From Serratia inhibens (GTDB lineage Bacteria > Pseudomonadota > Gammaproteobacteria > Enterobacterales > Enterobacteriaceae): 64,000 nucleotides of DNA. The stretch is from positions 248,001 to 312,000 of the forward strand of contig NZ_QYYG01000001.1 in assembly GCF_003591175.1 (NCBI RefSeq), given 5' to 3'. The notes under the pieces are model-generated. The model searched no databases and was not told where the DNA came from. It was given only the letters and a program-made list of their open reading frames with translations. Positions within the stretch are counted from its first letter, which is position 1. Every line of letters starts with the position of its first letter. Shown here piece by piece: positions 25,354-33,330 of this stretch. The translations under genes were made by a program, and so were the position numbers.

Positions 25354-27081
25354 TCAGTCCAGCTTCAGCCGGACAGTGATTTCAGCAATTTCGTTACGCC
25401 ATTGCCGTTGCAACGCCGGTTTTTGGTGCCTGGTTTTGCGCGCCAAATCCTCCTGCAGTTTAGCCTCGAGTTCGAACAAGCAGGCCAGCAACCGCTCTTC
25501 GTCATGCTGTAACCCCTCGCTGTCGCCGGGGACGGTTTGCCTGGCCGCTTGGGGTTCGGCACCGCGTTGTTCCGCCAGCCGGGCATAGACCGGTTCCAGA
25601 TCCTGCCACTCTTCCAGCTGTTGATGATCAATCAGCCAGAAGCGGTTGCAGCTGTTTTCTATCAGCATCCGGTCGTGAGTGACCAGCATCACTGCGCCTG
25701 CAAACTCGCGCAGGGTTTCCGCCAGTTCCTCTTTGCCTTCCATGTCCAGATGGTTGGTCGGCTCGTCGAGCAGCAACAGTGAATGGTTGGCCAGCGTCAG
25801 GCCGACAAACAGCAGGCGCGAACGCTCGCCGCCGCTCAGGGCGCTGATCCGTTGCTGATGGCGCAGATAAGGGAAACCGGCGCCAATCAGCGCCATTTTG
25901 CGCTGCTCTTCGGTCAGCGGAGCGAAGTGCGTCAACGCTTCGCTCAGCGTATCGCCATCCTGCAACTGCTGGAGGCTCTGATCGTAATACCCGAGACGTA
26001 CCTTGGGGTGGAATACCACGTCACCGGAAACGGCGCTTTGGTATTCCCGCCACAGATGCTGCAACAGCGAGGATTTACCGCAGCCGTTACGGCCGACGAT
26101 GGCGATGCGATCGCCGCTTTTCACCCGCAGGTGCGCCAGGCGAAACAGCACCGGCGCATCGGCTGCCGGGCGTACATCCAGCTGTGGCAGAGCCAACAGG
26201 CGATCGGCGTCCAGGGCTTCGCCCCGCAGCCGGAGCCGCCACTGGGTACCAGCCGTCAACCGGGTTTGATCCTCTTTCAGACGATCGACCCGTTTTTCCA
26301 TCTGTTTGGCCTTGCGGGCCAGATCCTCGTTGTCGTACACCCGTCCCCAGACCGCCAGCCGCTGGGCGCTTTTTTCCACCCGGTCGATCTCCTTTTGCTC
26401 CGCCTGCCGGCGATGCGTATCCGCCGCGTCCTTGTCCTCCAGCGCCTGACGCGCAGCAGAGCAGGGCAAGCGGAAGAACTGCAGGGTTTTGTCGCGCAGT
26501 ATCCAGGTACAGTTGGTCACCTTATCCAGCAGGTAGCGATCGTGAGACACCAGCACGAAACTGCCTGGCCAGCCTTGCAGGAACCGCTCGAGCCACAACA
26601 GCGTCGGCAGATCCAGATGGTTGCTGGGTTCATCCAGCAACAGCAGGTCCGGCCGGCGTATCAGCGCGCGCGCCAGCAGCAGGCGGGTATGCTGGCCACC
26701 GCTCAGGGTACCGGCGGTCAATGTCCAGGATGACGCGGCAAAACCCAGTTGGGCCAGCAGGACTTCGCCTTGCCAACTTTCGTTGACGCGCTGGTTTTCC
26801 GGCAGGCGTGCCAGCACCGCCTCAAGCAGGGTGCAGCCGTGCAGTTCGGGGGGAAGATGCTGCTCCACTCGCGCCATCAGGCACTGATGAGCGAGGGTTA
26901 GGCTGCCACTGCCGGCAGACAGATCGCCGCTGAGGATTTTAAGCAGGGTGCTTTTGCCGCAGCCGTTGTGGCCGATTAAACCGATGCGATCGCCTTTTTT
27001 CAGGCTGAAGGAAACCTCGGCCAGCAGCGGGCCGAACGCGTTGTCGTAACCGACGGATTGTGCAGATAATAATGTGCTCAT
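25354..27081 (-). CDS. ABC-F family ATPase (ribosome-associated type)
   Basis: A 575-aa soluble protein with two ABC cassettes and no membrane spans. Cassette 1 has GHNGCGKST, LSGGQ and LLLLDEPSNHLD; cassette 2 has GRNGCGKSS, LSGGERSRLLF and LLLLDEPTNHLD. The charged linker between them (~residues 200-290, KEIDRVEKSAQRLAVWGR and following) is the P-site tRNA interaction motif region. ABC-F proteins bind the ribosome E site to relieve stalling or protect from antibiotics. A leader peptide and hairpins upstream suggest attenuation control. It is not clearly Uup, EttA, YbiT or YheS. Confidence 0.92.
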   Translation of the reverse strand: MSTLLSAQSVGYDNAFGPLLAEVSFSLKKGDRIGLIGHNGCGKSTLLKILSGDLSAGSGSLTLAHQCLMARVEQHLPPELHGCTLLEAVLARLPENQRVNESWQGEVLLAQLGFAASSWTLTAGTLSGGQHTRLLLARALIRRPDLLLLDEPSNHLDLPTLLWLERFLQGWPGSFVLVSHDRYLLDKVTNCTWILRDKTLQFFRLPCSAARQALEDKDAADTHRRQAEQKEIDRVEKSAQRLAVWGRVYDNEDLARKAKQMEKRVDRLKEDQTRLTAGTQWRLRLRGEALDADRLLALPQLDVRPAADAPVLFRLAHLRVKSGDRIAIVGRNGCGKSSLLQHLWREYQSAVSGDVVFHPKVRLGYYDQSLQQLQDGDTLSEALTHFAPLTEEQRKMALIGAGFPYLRHQQRISALSGGERSRLLFVGLTLANHSLLLLDEPTNHLDMEGKEELAETLREFAGAVMLVTHDRMLIENSCNRFWLIDHQQLEEWQDLEPVYARLAEQRGAEPQAARQTVPGDSEGLQHDEERLLACLFELEAKLQEDLARKTRHQKPALQRQWRNEIAEITVRLKLD

Positions 27082-27195
27082 TGCTTACTCAAGAGTTACA
27101 GGCATGCAACTGCCTATCGTCAAACATCGCTGACGACAACCCGGTAAGCCGGAGGGAAGGGACTCAGATTTTAGTAAGCTTCGCTCAAGCCTGGG

Positions 27196-27279
27196 TTATC
27201 GCAGCACGATACCGGTAATGCTTGAGCAGCGGCAATTACTATAGAAGTGTGAGTAAAAAAACAATTCACACATCGGCAT
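27196..27279 (-). CDS. Candidate leader peptide (27 aa) upstream of ABC-F gene
   Basis: On the reverse strand an ATG at 27279 is preceded by a near-perfect ribosome site (AAAGGAGG, 6 nt spacing) and opens 27 codons: MPMCELFFYSHFYSNCRCSS followed by ITGIVLR. The 3' half of the frame is overlapped by an inverted repeat (GCTCAAGC at 27220-27227 with GCTTGAGC at 27183-27190 in reverse-strand sense), so its translation could change folding of the ABC-F leader, which is ~115 nt further on. Such ORFs often control antibiotic-inducible ABC-F genes. Coding capacity rests on the ribosome site and position only. Confidence 0.55.
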   Translation of the reverse strand: MPMCELFFYSHFYSNCRCSSITGIVLR

Positions 27280-27515
27280 AGTAATCCTCCTTTTATAATG
27301 TTGGTTAATAGGTGAGCTGAGTATAGGGGGATCCTTCAGGATATGCCACCGCCTAATAATTCGGGTTATCAGTAGGCTAACGACCAAAAACAGCCAGGTT
27401 TCCGGTCATGCCGTTCGCGGCGATGCAGCAGTAGGAATAATCTTGCTGAATGGGAATAATACTGATATTTAAGCTGAGATTAAGCAGCTATCATAATCCC
27501 AGTTTATGCTTAACC

Positions 27516-27550
27516 AAACGGGCCGGTAAATAATCAATACCGGCCCGTTT
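27516..27550 (+). terminator. Perfect stem-loop before MscS-like gene (terminator or sRNA end)
   Basis: AAACGGGCCGGTA (27516-27528) pairs over 13 bp with TACCGGCCCGTTT (27538-27550), with a 9-nt loop and GTTTCGTCTGTCT after it. No annotated forward gene precedes it within 2 kb, so it may end an undetected small transcript from the 27.3-27.5 kb gap or be part of the mRNA leader of the next gene. Confidence 0.55.
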
Positions 27551-27590
27551 GTTTCGTCTGTCTATCATGCCATTGCCGAGCACTGAATTT

Positions 27591-30014
27591 ATGTTAAAAC
27601 CCCGTCAGATTATTCTTTTCCTGTTCCTGCTGTTTGGGTTGCAGTTGGCGCCGCTGACCAGCGTCGCCGCTCAGGATGACCCTGTTGCCATCAGCGCACC
27701 GGATGCCGCCACCGCGCTGAAAAACTACCAAAAGCAGTTGGACAGCATTAAACAGCAGGTTTCCAAGGCCAGCACAGATACCCAACTCAGCAAGCTGAGG
27801 CAGACCACCGACGAGCTGGCTGCGGGGCTGGAAAAACTGGCAACCGATCTGCAACCGGCGCAGGAAAAGCTGCAGGGGCAGTTGGACGTCCTGGGCCCGC
27901 AACCCGCCGCCGGTTCGATGCCTGAAACCGCTGCCGTGGTACAACAGCGCAACGCGTTGAACAACAGCAAGAAGCAGCTGGATGATGCGGTAAAACGCGC
28001 ACAAGAGATGAGAACCGGCGTGCTCGATCTGGGGCAGCAAATCGGTGATATGCGCCGCGTGGCGTTCAAAACCCAGCTGGCGCTAAATACCGGCAGCGTG
28101 TTGGGGGCCAAGTTCTGGTCGCCGATCGTGCAACCTACGGCCGATGACGCACAGCGGCTGGATCAGTTCCATGTCGCCATGAAAGAGGTGTGGGATGCCA
28201 GTTGGCAGGAGGAGTGGCGCTACGGCACCCTTGGCCTGCTGCTATTGGCGGTCGTTATCTGGTCATGGGGCCGCTATTTCTCCGAGCGTTTCCTGGCCTG
28301 GGTGAGCATTCGTTATCTGCCGGACGGGCGTTTGCGCCGCAGCTTTATGGCGATGGTGACCGTCAGCGTCACGGTCATCACCACCGGCATCGCGCTGAAT
28401 CTGCTGTATATCACCTTTACCCGCGTACAGCCGCTGCCGGCCATGCTGGAGGATTTCGCCGAGGGGTTTAATCGGCTGGGGATCTTCTGCGCACTGATCG
28501 CCGGACTGGGCCGCGCGACGCTTTCGCTTAACCGCCCGTCATGGCGTTTGGCCTCGCTGGATGACGCCGTCGCCTCCGGTCTGCGTTTCTTCTCGCCGTT
28601 GCTGGCGGGGTTGGCGCTGGCGTTCGGTACCATTGAACAAATCAATAACGTGGTAAGCGCCAGCCTGGCCGCGACCATTTTCGGTAATGGTCTGGTGGCC
28701 GGGTTGATCGGCATGGTGCTGCTGGCGATGCCGCTGCGTGCCCAACGCATCCGCCGCAAACTGGAGCAGCAGGGCGAACACGTCGAGAAACGTTCCACCA
28801 TCAGCGGGTTGCTGCACATGGGCACGCTGGTGGGCTCGCTGGTCATCCTGTTCTCGCTGCTGATTGGCTATATCGCTTTCGCCCGTTTCCTGACCTATCA
28901 GGTGATCTGGATCGCTCTGGTGCTGATGGCGTTCTATTTCCTGCTGCTGTTTGCCGTCGACCTGTGCGGCGCGATTTTCTCGCCGCAAACCGCCAGCGGC
29001 AAAATGCTCAAGAAATCATTTAACTTCAAGGACCGGCATTTGGAGCAGATGGCGATAATCCTCACCGCCGTCGCCAAATGTTCTTTGCTGTTGCTGATGA
29101 TTGTCGCGCTGTTTAACGGCACCTTCGGCACCACCACGCCTAACTCGCTGTTGGACAAGATTATCGCCATTCTGAGTGGCGAAGGGTTGAAGAGCCTGAA
29201 CATCGTGCCCGGCAACCTGATCAACGCGGTGATCTGCCTGGCCATCGGCATCTATATCATGCGGGTGACCCAGCGTTGGCTGAGCCATGAACTGCTGCCG
29301 AAAACCATTTCAGATATCGGCATCCGTGCATCCCTGGTCACGCTGTTCAGCAACGTGGGTTATGTGCTGCTGATCCTGATTACCCTGGCGGCGCTGGGCA
29401 TCCAGTGGAGTAACCTGGCGTGGATTGTCAGTGCGTTGTCGGTCGGTATCGGTTTTGGCTTGCAGGAGATTGTGAAGAACTTTATTTCCGGCATGATCCT
29501 GCTGACCGAGCGGCCGGTGAAAGTCGGCGATATGATCGGTATCGGCGGTGTAGAGGGGGATGTGCGCCGGATTAACATCCGCGCCACCGAAATCCAACTC
29601 AGCGACCGTTCGACGATGATCGTGCCCAACTCGCAGCTGATTTCGCAGAACGTGCGTAACGCCACCATGGGCAACGCCCAGGGCGTGGTGACCATTGCGT
29701 TGACCTTCCCGACGGAAATCGATCCTGAGCAGGTGCGCAATATCCTGCTCAGCGCCTATCAGGAGTATGAAGCCATTCAGGAAACGCCGGCGCCTTATGT
29801 CCGCTTCAGCCAGCTTGGTCCGGAAGGCATCATTCTCAGCGTGACCGGTTACGTTGCCAGCCCGCGTATGGTCGGCGCTACCAAAAGCGAATTGCTGTTT
29901 AATATTCTTAAACTGCTGCGCGCGCAGCGGGTCAGCATGTCCAGCCCGCAGGAAGTGGTGTTTATGAAACAGCAGGCGAAGAATCTGGCCAACGAAGAAG
30001 AGCAGTCTTCTTAA
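27591..30014 (+). CDS. Large MscS-family mechanosensitive channel (DUF3772/YbiO-like)
   Basis: An 807-aa membrane protein. The ATG at 27591 begins a signal peptide (QIILFLFLLFGLQLAPLTSV, cleavage near VAA). A periplasmic coiled-coil region of ~180 residues with the DUF3772 domain follows, then about ten membrane spans and the conserved MscS pore/beta domain near residues 605-680 (GIGFGLQEIVKNFISGMILL, then TERPVKVGDMIGIGG). The C-terminal alpha/beta domain ends near VFMKQQAKNLANEEE. The layout resembles E. coli YbiO, which releases solutes during osmotic downshock. It is a single-gene unit. Confidence 0.92.
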   Translation: MLKPRQIILFLFLLFGLQLAPLTSVAAQDDPVAISAPDAATALKNYQKQLDSIKQQVSKASTDTQLSKLRQTTDELAAGLEKLATDLQPAQEKLQGQLDVLGPQPAAGSMPETAAVVQQRNALNNSKKQLDDAVKRAQEMRTGVLDLGQQIGDMRRVAFKTQLALNTGSVLGAKFWSPIVQPTADDAQRLDQFHVAMKEVWDASWQEEWRYGTLGLLLLAVVIWSWGRYFSERFLAWVSIRYLPDGRLRRSFMAMVTVSVTVITTGIALNLLYITFTRVQPLPAMLEDFAEGFNRLGIFCALIAGLGRATLSLNRPSWRLASLDDAVASGLRFFSPLLAGLALAFGTIEQINNVVSASLAATIFGNGLVAGLIGMVLLAMPLRAQRIRRKLEQQGEHVEKRSTISGLLHMGTLVGSLVILFSLLIGYIAFARFLTYQVIWIALVLMAFYFLLLFAVDLCGAIFSPQTASGKMLKKSFNFKDRHLEQMAIILTAVAKCSLLLLMIVALFNGTFGTTTPNSLLDKIIAILSGEGLKSLNIVPGNLINAVICLAIGIYIMRVTQRWLSHELLPKTISDIGIRASLVTLFSNVGYVLLILITLAALGIQWSNLAWIVSALSVGIGFGLQEIVKNFISGMILLTERPVKVGDMIGIGGVEGDVRRINIRATEIQLSDRSTMIVPNSQLISQNVRNATMGNAQGVVTIALTFPTEIDPEQVRNILLSAYQEYEAIQETPAPYVRFSQLGPEGIILSVTGYVASPRMVGATKSELLFNILKLLRAQRVSMSSPQEVVFMKQQAKNLANEEEQSS

Positions 30015-30071
30015 TCTTGGCTGGGAGGGCGGCGGGCCGATGCACTAATCGGTGGCCCGCCAGTCCGCCGC

Positions 30072-30248
30072 TTAATGCATTGGCGGCACTACCGATTGCG
30101 AACATTCGCTGTTGGCGCTGGCGGATGAATTATTGCAGGTATGCGGATCGTTTTGCGCCGGCGGTGGCGGCACGTCTTGTGGGCCGCCTCTGCCGCTGAA
30201 ACAACCGGAAAGGACAAAAATCAGCAGCGCAGGGATTATCGCTTTCAT
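30072..30248 (-). CDS. Small lipoprotein (58 aa)
   Basis: On the reverse strand an ATG at 30248 with AGGAG upstream opens 58 codons. The product is a short lipoprotein: signal MKAIIPALLIFVL then lipobox LSGC (Cys16), followed by a Pro-, Asn- and Ser-rich tail containing two further Cys and ending VVPPMH. It would be anchored in the envelope after cleavage. It is convergent with the channel gene at 27591. No family is recognised. Confidence 0.7.
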   Translation of the reverse strand: MKAIIPALLIFVLSGCFSGRGGPQDVPPPPAQNDPHTCNNSSASANSECSQSVVPPMH

Positions 30249-30320
30249 TTCACTCTCCTGAAATCAATGTCACTGCCGTGCATTACCGCGGATACCCTTT
30301 TTGATCGTCGTGTCAGGGCT

Positions 30321-30404
30321 TCAGACCTTGGCGCCGGTCATTATGTAGAGCAGCATGCAAACGATCAGTAATGATATAACGATAGCCCAGATTAATCGGT
30401 TCAT
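30321..30404 (-). CDS. Tiny single-helix membrane protein (27 aa)
   Basis: A reverse-strand ATG at 30404, preceded by CAGGGACCGCAG, opens 27 codons (MNRLIWAIVISLLIVCMLLY, then IMTGAKV). The whole product is one membrane helix with a positive N-terminus, in the style of small membrane proteins such as E. coli YohP. Its stop lies 72 bp upstream of the small lipoprotein start, so the two may be cotranscribed. Confidence 0.55.
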   Translation of the reverse strand: MNRLIWAIVISLLIVCMLLYIMTGAKV

Positions 30405-30451
30405 CTGCGGTCCCTGGTTATTCTGTGAACTCAGGGCCTACCATAGCGCTG

Positions 30452-30515
30452 CCGGTGGCGCAGGGATATCAATGATTGCCGTTTTTTTGTCCGCCATAGA
30501 TTCACTCTATATCCT
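30452..30515 (+). repeat. Duplicated leader element, copy A
   Basis: 64 bp matching 31858-31920 with a single inserted T. Weaker similarity continues to the ribosome site CTCTCAGGAGGC (30574-30585), but the start codon present after copy B (ATG) is CTG here. It appears to be the 5' leader of a lost gene. Confidence 0.85.
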
Positions 30516-30607
30516 ACCGGCCGAAACCCTTGCCCGGCGACCGTGTTTATGCTGCAACGGCATGCGGCAAACGCTCTCAGGAGGCACAATCTGCACTTTG
30601 GGGGACC

Positions 30608-30697
30608 GGCAACAATGACCGGACAGCGAGGAGTCGGCCCTTATGAGGCGCAGATTTATCAGGCATAGGGGCTTGTTCAACCCGCTTTGCGACCGGG
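30608..30697 (+). pseudogene. Stranded 3' end of a GH13 alpha-glucosidase gene
   Basis: The stretch 30638-30697 matches 40711-40770 (end of the intact GH13 gene and its downstream spacer) at roughly 88%. It encodes P-Y-E-A-Q-I-Y-Q-A-stop, against P-Y-E-A-R-I-Y-Q-A-stop in the intact gene. Weaker likeness extends left to ~30608. Everything upstream of this tail is missing; leader copy A abuts it instead. It is evidence of a paralogous sugar operon with a large internal deletion. Confidence 0.75.
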
Positions 30698-30852
30698 CCA
30701 TTTAATTAAGCAATGATATAACTTTACGAAACAACTCTTACCTATACATAAAATGCTGTACAAATAATAACCACCAGGTGATCTGGTGAACTTTGTATAA
30801 TGATTCAGTTGAGCAAACTGATTGCATCGTTTTATTTATGAAAGGAATCTAT

Positions 30853-30983
30853 ATGTATCAGGTTGATTATAATAGTTATCGTTCAGTGAAGGGATTTAAC
30901 CGCCGAGTTCGTTTTTTGGTAATAAAATGGACGCTGAAACTACCGCGATCCTGTATGCGCTGGTAGAGAAATACAAACCATGA
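30853..30983 (+). pseudogene. Possible frameshifted small gene
   Basis: An ATG at 30853 with a good site (GAAAGGAATCTAT) starts MYQVDYNSYRSVKGFNRRVR. A frame change near 30924 would continue MDAETTAILYALVEKYKP and stop at 30983. Both halves look protein-like, but no family is recognised and the call depends on the assumed frameshift. The region 30700-31014 is otherwise empty and AT-rich. Confidence 0.25.
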
Positions 30984-31014
30984 AGGTTAGGCAATTTACA
31001 AGGAGGCATGCGTT

Positions 31015-31767
31015 ATGAATAAATTTATTATTGGTGGGTGGAGTCAGTCACTGCTTAATGAATCACGGAAAGAGTTCGATGTGATGATGTATGGAATGGT
31101 GACTAACCTTGAAGGGTTAACCACGGGGACATCCATGAACCCAGGATGGAGCCCTGAAAAACAAAATAAACCTACAGGCAGTCCTGGATTTAAAGGGAAA
31201 ACGCTTTGGGTATATGGTGGAGGTGGATGTTCTCCTGAGGGTAAACCCTCTAATCAAGAGGAAGTATCAAGGATCGCGGAGGCCACCAAAAGTCAGGGTT
31301 GGGACGGAGTGGATTTTGACGATGAATGCAATATGAATATGGATTTGGTTATAGAAGCAATGAAACTACTCAAAAACTGTCAGAAAGAGACGAGTTTAGG
31401 TTTTATTGCCGGTTATTCTTACAACCACCCTGAAACAAGCACCGGAGTGAGTTTAAACGAAAAGATAAAAAAACTCATCTTGTCAGGCCAATGCGACCGT
31501 TTTATCCATTATTGCTATGCGTCTGCGATGTGGAGTAAAGAGGATATTCTCGGCAATGTCATTCCGGCTTTAAAACGGACGTTATCGCATGGTGCCGAAA
31601 AAAAGAAATGTATCCTTGCCCTGACAACAAGGGGATTGACTGACTGGAATTTAAATTATTATATCGACCAAGTGTTGGATTTTAATCTTGGTGGGTTATT
31701 TATTTGGAAATATGAGAATCTAAAAAATGACCATTATGAAATAATAAAGGAAAGACTGTGGAAGTAG
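31015..31767 (+). CDS. GH18-like (chitinase-fold) protein, no signal peptide
   Basis: A 250-aa protein with AAGGAGG well placed before the ATG. The motif GWDGVDFDDECNMNMDLVIE contains the GH18 signature D-G-x-D-x-D-x-E (DGVDFDDE), including the catalytic Glu. KTLWVYGGGGCSPEG fits the preceding strand, and GLFIWKYEN could be the C-terminal barrel strand with Trp. It is shorter than typical chitinases (~300-550 aa) and lacks a signal peptide or chitin-binding domain. GC content is well below that of its neighbours, and it sits inside a rearranged scar, so it is probably acquired. It could be a chitinase, an endoglycosidase or a non-enzymatic lectin. Confidence 0.7.
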   Translation: MNKFIIGGWSQSLLNESRKEFDVMMYGMVTNLEGLTTGTSMNPGWSPEKQNKPTGSPGFKGKTLWVYGGGGCSPEGKPSNQEEVSRIAEATKSQGWDGVDFDDECNMNMDLVIEAMKLLKNCQKETSLGFIAGYSYNHPETSTGVSLNEKIKKLILSGQCDRFIHYCYASAMWSKEDILGNVIPALKRTLSHGAEKKKCILALTTRGLTDWNLNYYIDQVLDFNLGGLFIWKYENLKNDHYEIIKERLWK

Positions 31768-31809
31768 GATATTACGTATAAATTTATGTATAAACGTCAT
31801 GGGGGGAAA

Positions 31810-31831
31810 GGTGACCGTTCAGGCGGTCACC
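31810..31831 (+). terminator. Stem-loop after GH18-like gene
   Basis: GGTGACCG and CGGTCACC form a perfect 8-bp stem with a 6-nt loop. The forward side has no U-run, so terminator activity is uncertain. Confidence 0.4.
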
Positions 31832-31857
31832 AAATTCGATAATAAAACGACGTATTA

Positions 31858-31920
31858 CCGGTGGCGCAGGGATATCAATGATTGCCGTTTTTTGTCCGCC
31901 ATAGATTCACTCTATATCCT
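31858..31920 (+). repeat. Duplicated leader element, copy B
   Basis: 63 bp matching copy A at 30452-30515. Here it leads, through ~80 bp, to a ribosome site (CAGGAGG) and the ATG of the EIIB gene. Confidence 0.85.
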
Positions 31921-32001
31921 CTCGGCTGAAATCAATTTCACTTTGCCCGGTGAGCGGCCCTATGCTGCAGCGGCATGTGGCAAACTCTCTCAGGAGGCAT
32001 A

Positions 32002-32271
32002 ATGGAAAAGCATGAGCTGGCGGCATCGGTGTTGGCGGCATTTGGCGGGGCGGACAATCTGATCAAACTGCGATACTGCGCCAGCCGCATCAGGGCGGAA
32101 CTGCGCGATGGCAGCCGTTTGGATCGGCCGGGGATTGAGGCACTGGATGGGGTTAAGGCGTTGCTGGAGGTGGAAACGTCGCGCCGAACCCCCGAGTTTC
32201 AACTGGTGGTGGGGCCAGGCAACGCCCGGCCCTTGTATCAGGCGTTGATCGCAGTGACCGGCGAGAAATAA
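32002..32271 (+). CDS. Orphan PTS EIIB domain protein (glucose/sucrose superfamily)
   Basis: An 89-aa product with AGGAGG before the ATG. It matches the EIIB domain: LAAFGGADNLIKLRYCASRI with the phosphorylatable Cys26, then IEALDGVKALLEVE and VVGPGNARPLYQAL. In PTS transporters this domain is normally fused to a membrane EIIC domain; here it ends at a stop with no EIIC downstream. It could be the residue of a deleted EIIBC permease or a free phosphocarrier. It stops one base before the convergent LysR stop. Confidence 0.8.
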   Translation: MEKHELAASVLAAFGGADNLIKLRYCASRIRAELRDGSRLDRPGIEALDGVKALLEVETSRRTPEFQLVVGPGNARPLYQALIAVTGEK

Positions 32272-33207
32272 CTACAGCAACAGAGGGCGGATCTGCTCCA
32301 GATGCTGATGCATTAACGCCTGCATCTGCACCACGTGGGGCGCATCTGCCTTTTCGCGCATCAGGTAAATACCCACCGTGCAACGCAGGCTTTCCTGCGT
32401 CGTTTTCAGCGGCACAATGCCGTAGTCGGCGAAATAACCCGCCATGCAGGTGGGATAAGCCAGCATCACCGCGTCAGAATCGTTGATCATGTCCACCGCC
32501 GACATCATCGAGTTAGTCGAGCAAATCACCCGTTCCGCCAGATGTAGCCTGTTACGCGCCATTTTCTTCGGCTGCATGTCTTCCACCATATGTTGATAGC
32601 GGCTTTCATCCGGCGTCAGCTCCACGCAGGGGTAATCCAATAATTCGTCCGGCCCAACCTGCCGGCCTGCCAGCGGATGCCCGCTGCGGACGAACATGCT
32701 GTCGGTGGTGCTGAACAGCGGCAAAAAGCTGATGCCGGCCTTGGGGTTCAACCCCTGAATTTCATGACCGATAAACATATCGATATCCCCGCCCAGCAGC
32801 AGATCCATCAGGCGCAGGTGGTTACCCAGATCGATATGAATATTCACCGTAGAGTGCAGGCTGCGGTAGGCATTAAAGCTGTCGCGCACGAACATATACC
32901 ACCAGGCGTGGCCGGTACCCATGCGCAGGCTCTGTTCCTGGCGTGCCTTGATGAACGCCAGCTTGATCAGCGTGTTGTCATAAATGCGCTGCATCATCTG
33001 CGCCTGTTCCAGCAGCAGATCGCCGTATTCGGTGGTGTTAACCCCGGTTGAAGTGCGCTCCAGCAGTTGCACCCCCAGGTTCTCTTCCAGTTTCTTCATG
33101 TTGTGGGTCAGCGTCGGCTGGCTCAGGCACAGCTTGTTTGCTGCATGACTCACATTTTTGAACATCGCTACTTCGATAAACTGCCGCAGAATTTTGTCCA
33201 CGATCAT
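32272..33207 (-). CDS. LysR-family regulator of sugar operon (PalR-like)
   Basis: A 311-aa LysR protein: HTH in VSHAANKLCLSQPTLTHNMK, then KLEENLGVQLLERTSTGVNT, and a full effector domain ending LMHQHLEQIRPLLL. It is head to head with the sugar ABC operon at 33331 across 123 bp that contain a perfect palindrome (33223-33239). In palatinose gene clusters of Erwinia and relatives a LysR regulator (PalR) occupies this position. The inducer is presumably a sucrose isomer or a derivative. Confidence 0.85.
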   Translation of the reverse strand: MIVDKILRQFIEVAMFKNVSHAANKLCLSQPTLTHNMKKLEENLGVQLLERTSTGVNTTEYGDLLLEQAQMMQRIYDNTLIKLAFIKARQEQSLRMGTGHAWWYMFVRDSFNAYRSLHSTVNIHIDLGNHLRLMDLLLGGDIDMFIGHEIQGLNPKAGISFLPLFSTTDSMFVRSGHPLAGRQVGPDELLDYPCVELTPDESRYQHMVEDMQPKKMARNRLHLAERVICSTNSMMSAVDMINDSDAVMLAYPTCMAGYFADYGIVPLKTTQESLRCTVGIYLMREKADAPHVVQMQALMHQHLEQIRPLLL

Positions 33208-33222
33208 GTTTTCCGCTATTGG

Positions 33223-33239
33223 TATAGAAAGTTTCTATA
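33223..33239. promoter_or_regulatory. Palindromic operator candidate, LysR/sugar operon
   Basis: TATAGAAA-G-TTTCTATA is a perfect inverted repeat 16 bp from the LysR start, within the divergent promoter. Flanking CGCTA (33214) and TAGCG (33243) nearly extend the dyad. Placement fits autoregulation by the LysR protein. Confidence 0.6.
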
Positions 33240-33330
33240 TCTTAGCGGCAAAAAACGATTTCCGCCAATAGCCCGCCTTCGATAGTTTGCTCTTATGCCG
33301 GTATTCCCAGCCGCCACCAGAGAGGACGCA

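Noticed and set aside
30454..30618. Duplicated leader as a small protein gene (frame with SAIDSLYIL)
   Set aside because: The one-base T difference between copies A and B shifts the frame and puts a stop early in copy B, so the repeat is not conserved as coding.
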